This document shows, one piece after another, positions 24,504 to 32,638 of a stretch of DNA of 32,713 nt. The DNA comes from Paracoccaceae bacterium (GTDB taxonomy: Bacteria > Pseudomonadota > Alphaproteobacteria > Rhodobacterales > Rhodobacteraceae), in contig JAHEJA010000026.1 in the NCBI GenBank assembly GCA_024639125.1, forward strand, positions 40,871-73,583, given 5' to 3'. Positions within the stretch are counted from its first letter, which is position 1; each line of letters opens with the position of its first letter. The notes under the pieces were generated by a model. That model saw nothing but the letters and a program-made list of their open reading frames with translations, had not been told where the DNA came from and did not search any database. Made by a program: the position numbers and the translations under genes.

Positions 24504-25169
24504 GTGAAAATTAACATCCCAAATTTACTCACAGTGCTTCGATTGCTGTCGGCCCCTGCCGTGGCGGTGATGTTTTTGTATTTCACCCGACCTTATGCAG
24601 ATTGGTTCGCTTTGATGTTGTTCATCGTGGCGTCGATCACGGATTGGTTCGATGGGTTTCTGGCGCGGACTTGGAAACAAGAAACAAAATTGGGTGCGAT
24701 GTTAGACCCGATTGCCGACAAAGCTATGGTTGTGATCGCGCTTATGGTGATCGTGGGCTATTCTAGCATGTCGCCTTGGTTGGTTTTGCCGGCAACGGTT
24801 ATCTTATTCAGAGAAGTGTTCGTCTCTGGACTGCGCGAATTCTTGGGGGATACGGCTGGAACGCTCAAGGTGACAAAGTTGGCCAAGTGGAAAACCACGG
24901 CCCAAATGGTCGCCATAGCGATCTTGTTTTCGCAAGGTGTGTTCGAACATTACCTAGGCATGTCAGCGTATGGCATGGATTCTGCTTTGGTGAACGATAT
25001 CCTTACTGGCGCCGAAGAAGACCTGCACGGTCTTCAATGGAAATTTTCAGGCATGATTTGGGCTGGGCGCATTGGGCTTGTTTTGCTTTGGGTGGCGTCT
25101 ATCCTTACTTTGATCACTGGCGTGGACTATTTCCTAAAGGCCCGCCCTTATTTACGAGATAACGCATGA
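24504..25169 (+). CDS. pgsA: CDP-diacylglycerol-glycerol-3-phosphate 3-phosphatidyltransferase
   Basis: Inner-membrane enzyme making phosphatidylglycerol phosphate, first committed step to phosphatidylglycerol and cardiolipin. 221 residues. The CDP-alcohol phosphotransferase motif is complete: D47-x2-D50-G51-x2-A54-R55-x8-G64-x3-D68-x3-D72. Several membrane helices flank it, and a polar stretch near 155-175 (with GAEEDLHG) makes it slightly longer than typical PgsA. GTG 24504 is the only start that fits the family N-terminus MKINIPNLLT. The ribosome site is weak. Its TGA overlaps the moaD ATG, coupling lipid and molybdopterin genes. The 102-base gap before it shows nothing clear. Confidence 0.94.
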   Translation: MKINIPNLLTVLRLLSAPAVAVMFLYFTRPYADWFALMLFIVASITDWFDGFLARTWKQETKLGAMLDPIADKAMVVIALMVIVGYSSMSPWLVLPATVILFREVFVSGLREFLGDTAGTLKVTKLAKWKTTAQMVAIAILFSQGVFEHYLGMSAYGMDSALVNDILTGAEEDLHGLQWKFSGMIWAGRIGLVLLWVASILTLITGVDYFLKARPYLRDNA

Positions 25170-25417
25170 TTGAGCTGCTTTACTTTGCTTGGGTTCGGGA
25201 ACGCATTGGACTCCCAAAGGAACACATTGAAACCCAAGCCAGTACAGTTGCCGAGCTGATAAACGAATTGATCGCCAAAGAAGACCGCTATGCGCTGGCT
25301 TTTTCCGACCTAAGTGCGATCCGCGTTGCCTTGGATCAGGATCTAATTGATGATTTCACAGCCTCGCTTGAAGGTGTCCGCGAAGTCGCGTTTTTCCCGC
25401 CAATGACGGGGGGATAA
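25166..25417 (+). CDS. moaD: Molybdopterin synthase small subunit MoaD
   Basis: Ubiquitin-fold sulfur carrier, 83 residues. It ends in the required Gly-Gly (FFPPMTGG), whose thiocarboxylate donates sulfur to make the molybdopterin dithiolene. FAWVRERIG and the acidic middle are family-typical. It overlaps pgsA by four bases and moaE begins one base after its stop, so the three form one translationally coupled set. Confidence 0.93.
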   Translation: MIELLYFAWVRERIGLPKEHIETQASTVAELINELIAKEDRYALAFSDLSAIRVALDQDLIDDFTASLEGVREVAFFPPMTGG

Positions 25418-25418
25418 C

Positions 25419-25862
25419 GTGCAAATTAGTGTCCAAAAAGAACCGTTTGATCTGGGGCAAATCGCCCAAGAGTTCGCCGCAGGCCATCGCCATATGGGGG
25501 CGATTGTTACCTTTACGGGTGTGGTGCGTGACAGCGATACGGATGACTTGGATGCCATGGAAATCGAACACTATCCCGGCATGACCGAACGGGCGATTGC
25601 CAAAATTGCGACCCAAGCCGCATCGCGTTGGGATTTGGGTGATGTGCTTGTTATTCACCGCTTTGGGCGCCTCACTCCGGGTGAGCAAATCATGATGGTG
25701 GCTACGGCAGCACCGCATCGAAAAGATGCCTTCGAAGCCGCAGAATACCTAATGGATTATCTAAAATCCCGCGCACCGTTTTGGAAAAAAGAAGTAACAT
25801 CAAGCGGGACGTCGTGGGTTGATGCCAAGCCCGAAGACGAAGACGCGCTATCGCGTTGGTGA
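25419..25862 (+). CDS. moaE: Molybdopterin synthase catalytic subunit MoaE
   Basis: Converts cyclic pyranopterin monophosphate to molybdopterin with MoaD, cytosolic heterotetramer. 147 residues. RHMGAIVTFTGVVRD (24-38), the HRFG loop, and K116 and K123 in the SRAPFWKKEV region with the seven-residue spacing of the E. coli catalytic pair K119/K126. GTG start at 25419 directly after moaD. Its stop lies two bases from the stop of a convergent gene. No Moco riboswitch is seen. Confidence 0.95.
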   Translation: MQISVQKEPFDLGQIAQEFAAGHRHMGAIVTFTGVVRDSDTDDLDAMEIEHYPGMTERAIAKIATQAASRWDLGDVLVIHRFGRLTPGEQIMMVATAAPHRKDAFEAAEYLMDYLKSRAPFWKKEVTSSGTSWVDAKPEDEDALSRW

Positions 25863-25864
25863 AC

Positions 25865-26194
25865 TTAGTTTCCCGCAGAAATTTTTTCGATATAGGCACG
25901 CATCTCTTCTGCTTCTAGGCGTGCTTCGCGTAGCCCATCCATCGCAGCGCGCAATTCTGCTTCGCTTTGGTTGATTTGGCTCGAAAGCTCGGATTCACGT
26001 TGCTGTAAATAGGAAATCGCTTGATCGCGGGCTTCTTCTGCTTCGTGAAGCTCTTGGGACATGCGTTCAAATTCGCCGATGTCAGATTTAGACACGCGGG
26101 TAAAGCGATGGATCACCCAATGTGCAAACCAACCCAATGCAAAGGCTACAAATAGAATAATCGCAATTGCGATAATGAATTCAGTTCTGTTCAT
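25865..26194 (-). CDS. Single-helix membrane protein with coiled coil, unknown function
   Basis: 109 residues. One hydrophobic helix at about 6-27, then a long charged alpha-helical stretch (about 36-105) rich in E, A, R, Q and L in heptad-like order, predicted coiled coil. Topology is not fixed by the sequence: WVIHRF follows the helix, which suggests the coiled coil is cytoplasmic. AAGAGG stands seven bases before ATG 26194. Its start lies inside the last codons of the OmpA-family gene (14-base overlap), a strong sign of paired function. It may oligomerise or tether the OmpA-family protein. I do not recognise a named family. Confidence 0.8.
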   Translation of the reverse strand: MNRTEFIIAIAIILFVAFALGWFAHWVIHRFTRVSKSDIGEFERMSQELHEAEEARDQAISYLQQRESELSSQINQSEAELRAAMDGLREARLEAEEMRAYIEKISAGN

Positions 26195-28031
26195 CTGACG
26201 CCTCTTGGTTGGTTTCGGCTGATTGCTTTTTGCTCAGCTTAAATTCGATTCTGCGGTTGGTTTCCCGACCGGCTTCTGTCCCATTGTCCGCGATTGGGAA
26301 TTCTTCGCCATAGCCTTTGGCAGTAAAATTGCTGGTTAGGATACGGCGACGTTGCAGTTCCATCAAAACCGCCTGCGCGCGCGACTGGCTCAGCTGTTGG
26401 TTCATAGATTCACTGCCTTGGCTGTCGGTATGGCCCGCAATTTCCAGCCCAATTTCCCCACAGCTTTCCAAGATACCAGCAATGTCATCCAAAAGCTTTT
26501 GTCCGTCTAGATCGACCCGATCTGAGCCCGGTTCAAAATTGATTTTGCGCTCAGACAAAAGCGCACTGATATCGGAAACGCATTCTTCTGGTGCAGGGCT
26601 GTTGTCATCAACAACAGGAGGGGGAATATATTCTAGCGAAATATCAACATTTTGCGATGTACTGATTTTGCTCGTCAACAAGGTAGTGATGTCAGCCTTG
26701 GCCGTTTCGATATTCGTTTTTCCCGACACGCTCACGGTTTCGGGGGTCACGCGGATCGCGCCTTGGGTCAGTTGTGCCAAGGCTTCGAGCGCCGTTAAAA
26801 CATTGACAGACCACGACACCGGAAGCGCAGGTTCCAATGTCGTTGATGTATATGTCGCATCGCGTCCAAATCGTGCGTCCGCAAGGCTAGAAATCATCGA
26901 TGCGGTTGTGGCGTCGCGCACTGAACCGCGCAACTGTACCAATCCTTCGGGGCTAAGGATTGCGACAAACTCAGCTTCGGTTGTGTCAGACGCAGTAGGC
27001 GGTTGTGTCAGGATCGCGTTCAGCTCGTATCCGTCGGGCAAAGCTGCGCTTAGCTCTTGGGTGACGCGGGCAAAGACGTCAGGATCCGTCGTTTCGTCAG
27101 CCACTAATTTGATAGATGTATTGGCAAACGTAACCGTGGCTTTGTCCAATTTAGCCAAGGATTCAAGTGCGGTTTGTGTGGCGGCGGACCATGTTTTCGT
27201 TGGCATACCAAGCCCGATTTGACAGTCTTGTTTTTCAACAGCGCCTAATTTGATAGCTGTTTTCAGAATGGCTTGTTTGGTGGCTTCGGTGTCGGCGGAA
27301 CAGCTGTCAAATTTCAGCAAGGTACCGTCTTTTACGGCACGCATAGAATAGGGTGAAATAACAGGCCGTGGCGCTGTGAGTTCTAGAATTAGGTTCACGC
27401 TTTCGGGTTTCTTGCGAAACAATTCGGATTCTAATCGTGTTTTGTCGGCACGGGTTAACGCAAGCGCTGAAATTGTGATTTCGCCATCTGCAAAGGTTAT
27501 TTTTGCTTTTTCAAACTGGGCCAAAGCATCCAGCGCAAAGCGCAGTGATGTGGTCCACGTGTCTGGGGCAGGATAATCTGCCTGATCTAGCAAATCGGTT
27601 ATCGGTTTGTCGCCTGCGATTTTTTTCAGACCCTTGATCAAGTCAACGTAATCTTGGCCCTTGGGAATCAGCCCAATCGCAGAAATGCCCGAATTATTGC
27701 GCAGGATATTCACCGAGAATTGGGGCACCAGCACGTTTGCGTTTTCCAGAACTGTCATTTGGTCGATGACGCGTGCGGCATCAACGGTGCTTCCTGCGGC
27801 GGTCAAAGCTTGAAAGCGTTTCACTTCGTCCGGGGCGTTTCCGATGATAAAGACCTGCAAACCATCCGCAACTGCATCGGCCCAATCGAGCTTTTGTTCC
27901 GCCATTGCGCGGCGTACGGCAGCAGTGGATGTATCTTCGACAATACGCGCCGCAAAATAGGCCGCGCACACTGATAGAGCTGCGGCAACGATAAAGCTCA
28001 CGCCGATGTATACGAACGATGAAATACGCAT
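26181..28031 (-). CDS. OmpA-family envelope protein with three repeat modules
   Basis: 616 residues. N-terminal single membrane helix or signal anchor at about 6-30, then a periplasmic region. Three related modules each begin with a W-[TS] and an AL-x2-LA block: W at bases about 27560, 27190 and 26810 (module period about 120-125 residues), resembling BON-like envelope domains. The C-terminus is an intact OmpA peptidoglycan-binding domain at about 484-600: GHTDSQG (D536), LSQSRA, and GRETNRRIEF with R593/R594. A 13-residue polar tail follows. ATG 28031 is chosen over a TTG at 28091 because the latter lies against the ubiA stop without ribosome site; AGG precedes 28031. Cell-wall anchoring is strongly suggested; the role of the modules is unknown. 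Confidence 0.85.
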   Translation of the reverse strand: MRISSFVYIGVSFIVAAALSVCAAYFAARIVEDTSTAAVRRAMAEQKLDWADAVADGLQVFIIGNAPDEVKRFQALTAAGSTVDAARVIDQMTVLENANVLVPQFSVNILRNNSGISAIGLIPKGQDYVDLIKGLKKIAGDKPITDLLDQADYPAPDTWTTSLRFALDALAQFEKAKITFADGEITISALALTRADKTRLESELFRKKPESVNLILELTAPRPVISPYSMRAVKDGTLLKFDSCSADTEATKQAILKTAIKLGAVEKQDCQIGLGMPTKTWSAATQTALESLAKLDKATVTFANTSIKLVADETTDPDVFARVTQELSAALPDGYELNAILTQPPTASDTTEAEFVAILSPEGLVQLRGSVRDATTASMISSLADARFGRDATYTSTTLEPALPVSWSVNVLTALEALAQLTQGAIRVTPETVSVSGKTNIETAKADITTLLTSKISTSQNVDISLEYIPPPVVDDNSPAPEECVSDISALLSERKINFEPGSDRVDLDGQKLLDDIAGILESCGEIGLEIAGHTDSQGSESMNQQLSQSRAQAVLMELQRRRILTSNFTAKGYGEEFPIADNGTEAGRETNRRIEFKLSKKQSAETNQEASDEQN

Positions 28032-28091
28032 CCTGATCTCAACTTCCCCTAAGATGCGGCCTTGATAAGCCCAAAAGCACCTTGGGATCAA

Positions 28092-29057
28092 TCAAAGGAT
28101 AAGCGCGACGGCGAAAAACAGCACAGGTAACAGACCTGCGTCTCGGTTGGATCTGAAAAGTTTGATTAAAACCGCACTGTTATCATAGTCGATGATCCGC
28201 ATTTGACCGATCATATGCACAAAAAACGCAGCAACACCCGCCCACGCAAACATGGTGGCCCAATTGCTGATAGAACCAAGCGCAAGGTGAATAGCAATAA
28301 ACATCAAAACAGCACTAAGGATGGCAAAGAAATACAGCCAATGACCCGATTTGTTCCCAAACAAACGTGCGGTTGATTTGATCCCGATCAATGCATCGTC
28401 TTCTTTGTCTTGATGGGCATAAATCGTGTCATAGAAAAGTGTCCATGCGATGCCACTTAGATAGAGCACAACAGACGGCCACCCAAGCGACCCTGTATGC
28501 GCAGTATAGGCCAATAGCGCGCCCCAGTTAAACGCAATGCCCAAAAACACTTGTGGCCACCATGTGAAGCGCTTTGCAAAAGGGTAAACCAGAACAGGGA
28601 CAATCGAAATGATCCCCAATGTAATCGCAGCACCGTTAAAGGTCAGCAGGATTGCGAATGCCACCAAGGCTTGCAATGCCATCCAAGCTGCGGCTTGTTT
28701 GACGCTGACTTGGCCAGATGGAATTGGTCTTGATCTTGTGCGTTCAACTGACCCATCAAAATCGCGATCTGTGATGTCGTTCCATGTGCATCCTGCGCCG
28801 CGCATCAAAAATGCGCCAACAGCACAGGCGCCAAATATCCAAAGATCGGTCCACCGCGCGCTATCGGTTTGAAGCATACCAAGCAATAGCCCCCACCAGC
28901 ACGGTAAAAGTAGCAACCATGTGCCAATGGGACGATCCGCCCGTGACAGCCGCAAATAGGGTCTTGTCCAGGCAGGCGCCTTGGTATCTACCCAATTTCC
29001 ATGCACTGCATCGGAAACTTGACCACTGGCCTCTGGTAACGGCGATTTCAAGGACAT
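28092..29057 (-). CDS. ubiA: 4-hydroxybenzoate polyprenyltransferase UbiA
   Basis: Inner-membrane prenyltransferase attaching the polyprenyl tail to 4-hydroxybenzoate in ubiquinone synthesis. 321 residues, many helices. First aspartate motif N93-D94-x2-D97-x3-D101 in WNDITDRDFDG, followed by the RTRSRPIPSG block; second, YDTIYAHQDKEDD, in mid-protein. An upstream ATG at 29102 would overlap rsmE. AGGGG lies eight bases before ATG 29057, and the family start fits. It is 12 bases from the divergent rsmE start. The OmpA-family gene follows 60 bases downstream. Confidence 0.96.
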   Translation of the reverse strand: MSLKSPLPEASGQVSDAVHGNWVDTKAPAWTRPYLRLSRADRPIGTWLLLLPCWWGLLLGMLQTDSARWTDLWIFGACAVGAFLMRGAGCTWNDITDRDFDGSVERTRSRPIPSGQVSVKQAAAWMALQALVAFAILLTFNGAAITLGIISIVPVLVYPFAKRFTWWPQVFLGIAFNWGALLAYTAHTGSLGWPSVVLYLSGIAWTLFYDTIYAHQDKEDDALIGIKSTARLFGNKSGHWLYFFAILSAVLMFIAIHLALGSISNWATMFAWAGVAAFFVHMIGQMRIIDYDNSAVLIKLFRSNRDAGLLPVLFFAVALIL

Positions 29058-29069
29058 ATGGTAACCCCT

Positions 29070-29792
29070 ATGACAGCTAAAATTAGACTCTTTGTAGATC
29101 ACCCACTAGGGGCTTCGCAATCGGTTCCTTTGGACCGTGATCAGGCGCATTACTTGTTTGGGGTGATGCGTCAAGCACAAGGCGCCAAAATCGCGTTGTT
29201 TAATGGGCGCGACGGTGAATGGATCGCAACGGTTGTCAATGCTGGCAAACGGAGCGGTGAGCTGCTGTGCGAGACCCAGAGCAAACCTTTGCAAACGCCG
29301 CCTGATCTTTGGCTATTGTTTGCGCCGATCAAAAAGGCGCGCACAGATTTCATTGTTGAAAAAGCCACCGAAATGGGGGCAGCGCGGATTATTCCCGTTC
29401 AAACAGAATTCACCAACGCCGAACGTATTCGTCAGGACCGGCTTCAAGCGCATGCGATAGAAGCCACAGAGCAATGCGGCGGTACATTCGTTCCAGAGGT
29501 AAGCGATCTACAAAAGCTGGATCGGATGCTAGACAGCTGGCCCGCGGATCGGCATTTGTTATTTTGTGACGAGGCCAAGGTTGGCGAAACGGTGCGGGTC
29601 CAAGACCTTCCCCAAGGGCCATGGGCCATCTTGATCGGACCAGAGGGTGGATTTTCCCCTGCCGAACGGGCACGCTTGCAAAACAATGCTTGTGCGCATT
29701 CCATCAGCTTGGGACCACGCATATTGCGTGCGGATACAGCCGCGGTTGCCGCCCTGACGCTATGGCAACAACATCTAGGGGACTGGACATGA
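29070..29792 (+). CDS. rsmE: 16S rRNA (uracil1498-N3)-methyltransferase RsmE
   Basis: SPOUT-fold methyltransferase acting on U1498 of 16S rRNA. 240 residues. N-terminal PUA-like RNA-binding region with VPLDRDQAHYLFGVMR; then VEKATEMGAARIIPVQTEFTN; SAM knot IGPEGGFSPAERARL and SLGPRILRADTAAVAAL. An ATG at 29058 is in frame with AAGGA four bases before it, but the family N-terminus MTAKIRLFVDHPLG begins at 29070; either start is possible. The stop overlaps the next gene's start (ATGA). Confidence 0.94.
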   Translation: MTAKIRLFVDHPLGASQSVPLDRDQAHYLFGVMRQAQGAKIALFNGRDGEWIATVVNAGKRSGELLCETQSKPLQTPPDLWLLFAPIKKARTDFIVEKATEMGAARIIPVQTEFTNAERIRQDRLQAHAIEATEQCGGTFVPEVSDLQKLDRMLDSWPADRHLLFCDEAKVGETVRVQDLPQGPWAILIGPEGGFSPAERARLQNNACAHSISLGPRILRADTAAVAALTLWQQHLGDWT

Positions 29793-30310
29793 TCCGCGCA
29801 GAAGCAAAAATCGCCCTTAGCAAATGGCGCGAAGCTTTGGTGGGGCTCGCTGTTATGGCGCTTGGCCTTTATTGGGCGATGTCCTTCTTTGGTATTTTGA
29901 AATGGGTCGGTGTCGTTGTGATCCCGATTGGAGGGGCATTGGTTTATATCGGTGTCCAGCGTGCACGATTTCGTCAAAACTCTGATGGACCGGGCATTGT
30001 TGCCGTTGTCGAAGGTCAGATTTCCTATTTTGGCCCAATTGCAGGTGGTGTTGTCGCGGTCGAAGATATCGCGCGTATTTCGCTTGTGACCAAGGCTGAT
30101 CAAAGCGAATGGTGCATTGAACAACCTGCGCAACCCGCTTTGAATATTCCCACAAACGCGCGCGGCGCAGAGGCACTGTTTGACATCTTTGCAATGCTGC
30201 CGGGATTAAATATTGAACATATGGTTAAAAAACTGTCGCAAAAAGACGCACAGCCAGCCTTGATTTGGCAGAGAGACAGTTATCTTGAGGTAAACAGATA
30301 CTTGCAGTAG
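29789..30310 (+). CDS. Conserved-looking membrane protein of unknown function
   Basis: 173 residues from ATG 29789. Two adjacent membrane helices at about 15-32 and 36-55, then a cytoplasmic-looking domain of about 115 residues containing GQISYFGPIAGGVVAVEDIARISL and a C-terminal WQRDSYLEVNRYLQ. I recognise no domain. The open frame reaches back to 29621, but that part overlaps rsmE. The ATGA overlap with rsmE and its position before gshA argue for a real gene in an rsmE-gshA unit. Possible link to glutathione or ribosome metabolism is by position only. Confidence 0.8.
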   Translation: MIRAEAKIALSKWREALVGLAVMALGLYWAMSFFGILKWVGVVVIPIGGALVYIGVQRARFRQNSDGPGIVAVVEGQISYFGPIAGGVVAVEDIARISLVTKADQSEWCIEQPAQPALNIPTNARGAEALFDIFAMLPGLNIEHMVKKLSQKDAQPALIWQRDSYLEVNRYLQ

Positions 30311-30344
30311 TGAGTTCTGATGAAACAGCGATCGGAGTTTTGAA

Positions 30345-31715
30345 ATGTCTATTCCACAGTCGGGCGGCGGACCGATCGAACGTCATGAACAATTAGCAGA
30401 ATACCTAGAGTCAGGGTGCAAACCAAAATCAGATTGGCGCATTGGGACCGAGCACGAAAAATTCGGCTACTGCAAAGACACGCTTAAACCCTTGCCGTTT
30501 TCTGGGGAACGCTCAATTGAAGCGGTTCTAAGTGGATTGCGCGACCGTTTTGGTTGGGCCGAAGTGCGCGAAGCAGGTCAGCTGATTGGATTAGAAAAAG
30601 ACGGTGCCAATGTGTCACTGGAACCTGGTGGCGCGTTAGAATTGTCTGGTGCACCAGTAGAAAGCATTCACCAAACCTGTGACGAAGTGAATTCGCATTT
30701 GCGCGAGGTCAAAGAAATTTCCGATGAAATCGGTGTTGGGTTTATTGGCCTTGGGGCTGCGCCGACTTGGATGCACGAAGAAATGCCGCTGATGCCCAAA
30801 GGTCGGTATAAATTGATGGATGCTTACATGGAAAAGGTCGGCACCTCGGGGCAATCTATGATGCGCCGTACATGTACCGTCCAAGTAAACATCGATTTCG
30901 GCTCTGAAGCGGACATGGTGCAAAAACTGCGCGTGGCATTGGCATTGCAACCTGTTGCAACCGCGCTGTTTGCCAATTCGCCGTTCTTTGAGAACCAAGT
31001 AAACGATCACAAAAGCTGGCGGAGCCGTGTCTGGCGTCACATGGATGATGCCCGTACCGGCATGTTGCCGTTCGTGTTTGACCAAGGATTTGGATTCGAA
31101 GCATGGGTGCAATACGCGCTCGATGTTCCCATGTACTTTGTGTACCGGGATGGCAATTATATCAATGCGCTGGGCCAATCATTCCGTGATTTCCTTAAGG
31201 GTGAGCTGCCTGCTTTGCCGGGGGAAACGCCGACTCTTAGCGATTGGGCGGATCACCTAACCACATGTTTCCCCGAAGCGCGTATCAAGAAATTCCTTGA
31301 AATGCGTGGTGCAGATGGCGGCCCATGGCGACGCCTTTGTGCTTTGCCTGCGTTTTGGGTCGGTCTGTGTTATGATCAATCGTCTTTGGATGCAGCGTGG
31401 GATTTGGTCAAAGGATGGGACGCAGAAACACGTGAAACGCTTCGGATCGAGGCGTCACGCCATGGGCTTCAGGCGCAGGTTGGCGGCATTAACATGCACG
31501 AATTGGCCAAAGAGGTCGTTGCAATTTCCGAAGCTGGTTTGAAAGCCCGTGCAATGCCCGGTGCAGGCGGCATGGTGCCGGATGAAACGCATTTCCTGAA
31601 TGCCCTAAAAGACAGTTTGGAAACGGGTAAAACGCCGGCGGATGAATTGTTAGATCGCTATAACGGGGATTGGAACGGTGACATTAGCCGGATTTTCCAA
31701 GAATACAGCTATTAA
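30345..31715 (+). CDS. gshA: Glutamate-cysteine ligase (plant/alphaproteobacterial type)
   Basis: ATP-dependent ligase making gamma-glutamylcysteine, first step of glutathione synthesis. 456 residues, of the TIGR01436-like type shared by alphaproteobacteria and plants. DWRIGTEHEKFGY (30-42) carries the metal-binding glutamates; LEPGGALELSGAP and MMRRTCTVQVNIDF are family text. GGAG precedes ATG 30345 by ten bases. It follows the membrane gene by 34 bases. No terminator is obvious in the 89-base gap after it. Confidence 0.95.
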   Translation: MSIPQSGGGPIERHEQLAEYLESGCKPKSDWRIGTEHEKFGYCKDTLKPLPFSGERSIEAVLSGLRDRFGWAEVREAGQLIGLEKDGANVSLEPGGALELSGAPVESIHQTCDEVNSHLREVKEISDEIGVGFIGLGAAPTWMHEEMPLMPKGRYKLMDAYMEKVGTSGQSMMRRTCTVQVNIDFGSEADMVQKLRVALALQPVATALFANSPFFENQVNDHKSWRSRVWRHMDDARTGMLPFVFDQGFGFEAWVQYALDVPMYFVYRDGNYINALGQSFRDFLKGELPALPGETPTLSDWADHLTTCFPEARIKKFLEMRGADGGPWRRLCALPAFWVGLCYDQSSLDAAWDLVKGWDAETRETLRIEASRHGLQAQVGGINMHELAKEVVAISEAGLKARAMPGAGGMVPDETHFLNALKDSLETGKTPADELLDRYNGDWNGDISRIFQEYSY

Positions 31716-31804
31716 ATAGATCATTACCTCTAATTTTACCTGTTAACGGTTCCAGTAAGGTTTAGCGCCTAGTCTGGGTCTTGGGTGAAATAGAGGTGGT
31801 GAAA

Positions 31805-32638
31805 ATGGCAACGGTCAATTCCGTCAGGCCAATAATCATCAAACGTAAGAAAATCGTCCAAGCGGGCGGTCACCATGGTGGTGCATGGAAAGTGGCATAT
31901 GCCGACTTTGTGACCGCTATGATGGCATTCTTTATGTTGATGTGGCTATTAAGTGCAGCAAGTGAACAACAAAAGCAGGGCATTGCGAATTATTTTAGCC
32001 CCACGTTTACGATTAATCGAACCAGCGGTGGGGGCAATTCGTCTTTCGTTGGAGATTCGGCTTTTAGTGAAGTGAGGCTATTGGATCAGGGTGTTGGGTC
32101 GTCTTCGGTTTATCCGGCCGAAGCCGTGGGTGCGCGCGGTTCAACCGGATTAAAAGAGGATGGGTCCGAAACGGATACCGATTATCAAGCTTTGCGCGAT
32201 TTAGCTGATACTTTAACGGCACAATCTGGTGAAAGCGCTGTGTCAGATGACATCAAGAAACACGTTGTGATCAAACTGACGGACGAAGGGTTATCAGTTG
32301 AAATTTTTGATCGCCCAGGTGCGGCTTTGTTCACGGATGTGGATGAGCCAACGGAAATTTTGATCGCATTGATCGACATGATTTTCAAAGCGTCGCATGT
32401 GGTGACAAACGCCATCGCAATAGAGGGGCATGTCGCGGCCGATCCCGTTGTACAAATCATTCCCAAAGCATGGCCACAGTCCATTCGCCGCGCAGAGCGT
32501 GCACGGGCGTTGTTCTTGAAAACAGGTATGCCCAAAGCGCGGGTTGCGCGCATCACAGGCTACGGGGACCAAGAAGCCGCTGTTGCCAACGTGATGGCCG
32601 AACGCAACAATCGGATTGAGGTGATCTTTCTTAGGTAA
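31805..32638 (+). CDS. motB: MotB-type flagellar stator protein, divergent C-terminal domain
   Basis: 277 residues from ATG 31805, chosen over TTG 31781 because GAGGTGG lies just before it. Cytoplasmic basic N-terminus, then AYADFVTAMMAFFMLMWLLS with the proton-relay aspartate D34 and one helix, as in MotB. A plug/linker region follows, then an OmpA-like domain: IAIEGHVAADP (208-214) and NNRIEV near 268-273. The usual GHTD reads GHVA, so the conserved aspartate is lost, and NRR reads NNR, keeping one Arg. MotB works with MotA as ion-driven torque unit. No motA is adjacent upstream; the next genes lie past the window. AGGAGG at 32664-32669 hints at a following gene. Confidence 0.85.
   Translation: MATVNSVRPIIIKRKKIVQAGGHHGGAWKVAYADFVTAMMAFFMLMWLLSAASEQQKQGIANYFSPTFTINRTSGGGNSSFVGDSAFSEVRLLDQGVGSSSVYPAEAVGARGSTGLKEDGSETDTDYQALRDLADTLTAQSGESAVSDDIKKHVVIKLTDEGLSVEIFDRPGAALFTDVDEPTEILIALIDMIFKASHVVTNAIAIEGHVAADPVVQIIPKAWPQSIRRAERARALFLKTGMPKARVARITGYGDQEAAVANVMAERNNRIEVIFLR

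Noticed and set aside
29621-29788. Long form of the membrane gene before gshA
   Set aside because: Would lie entirely over the rsmE C-terminus; the ATGA junction gives a natural start at 29789.
30636-31178. 180-residue minus-strand frame inside gshA
   Set aside because: Antisense shadow of a well-supported gene; no ribosome site or domain.
31742-31760. Second CtrA-like site before motB
   Set aside because: TTAAC is followed after eight, not seven, bases by GTAAG; spacing and second half are wrong.
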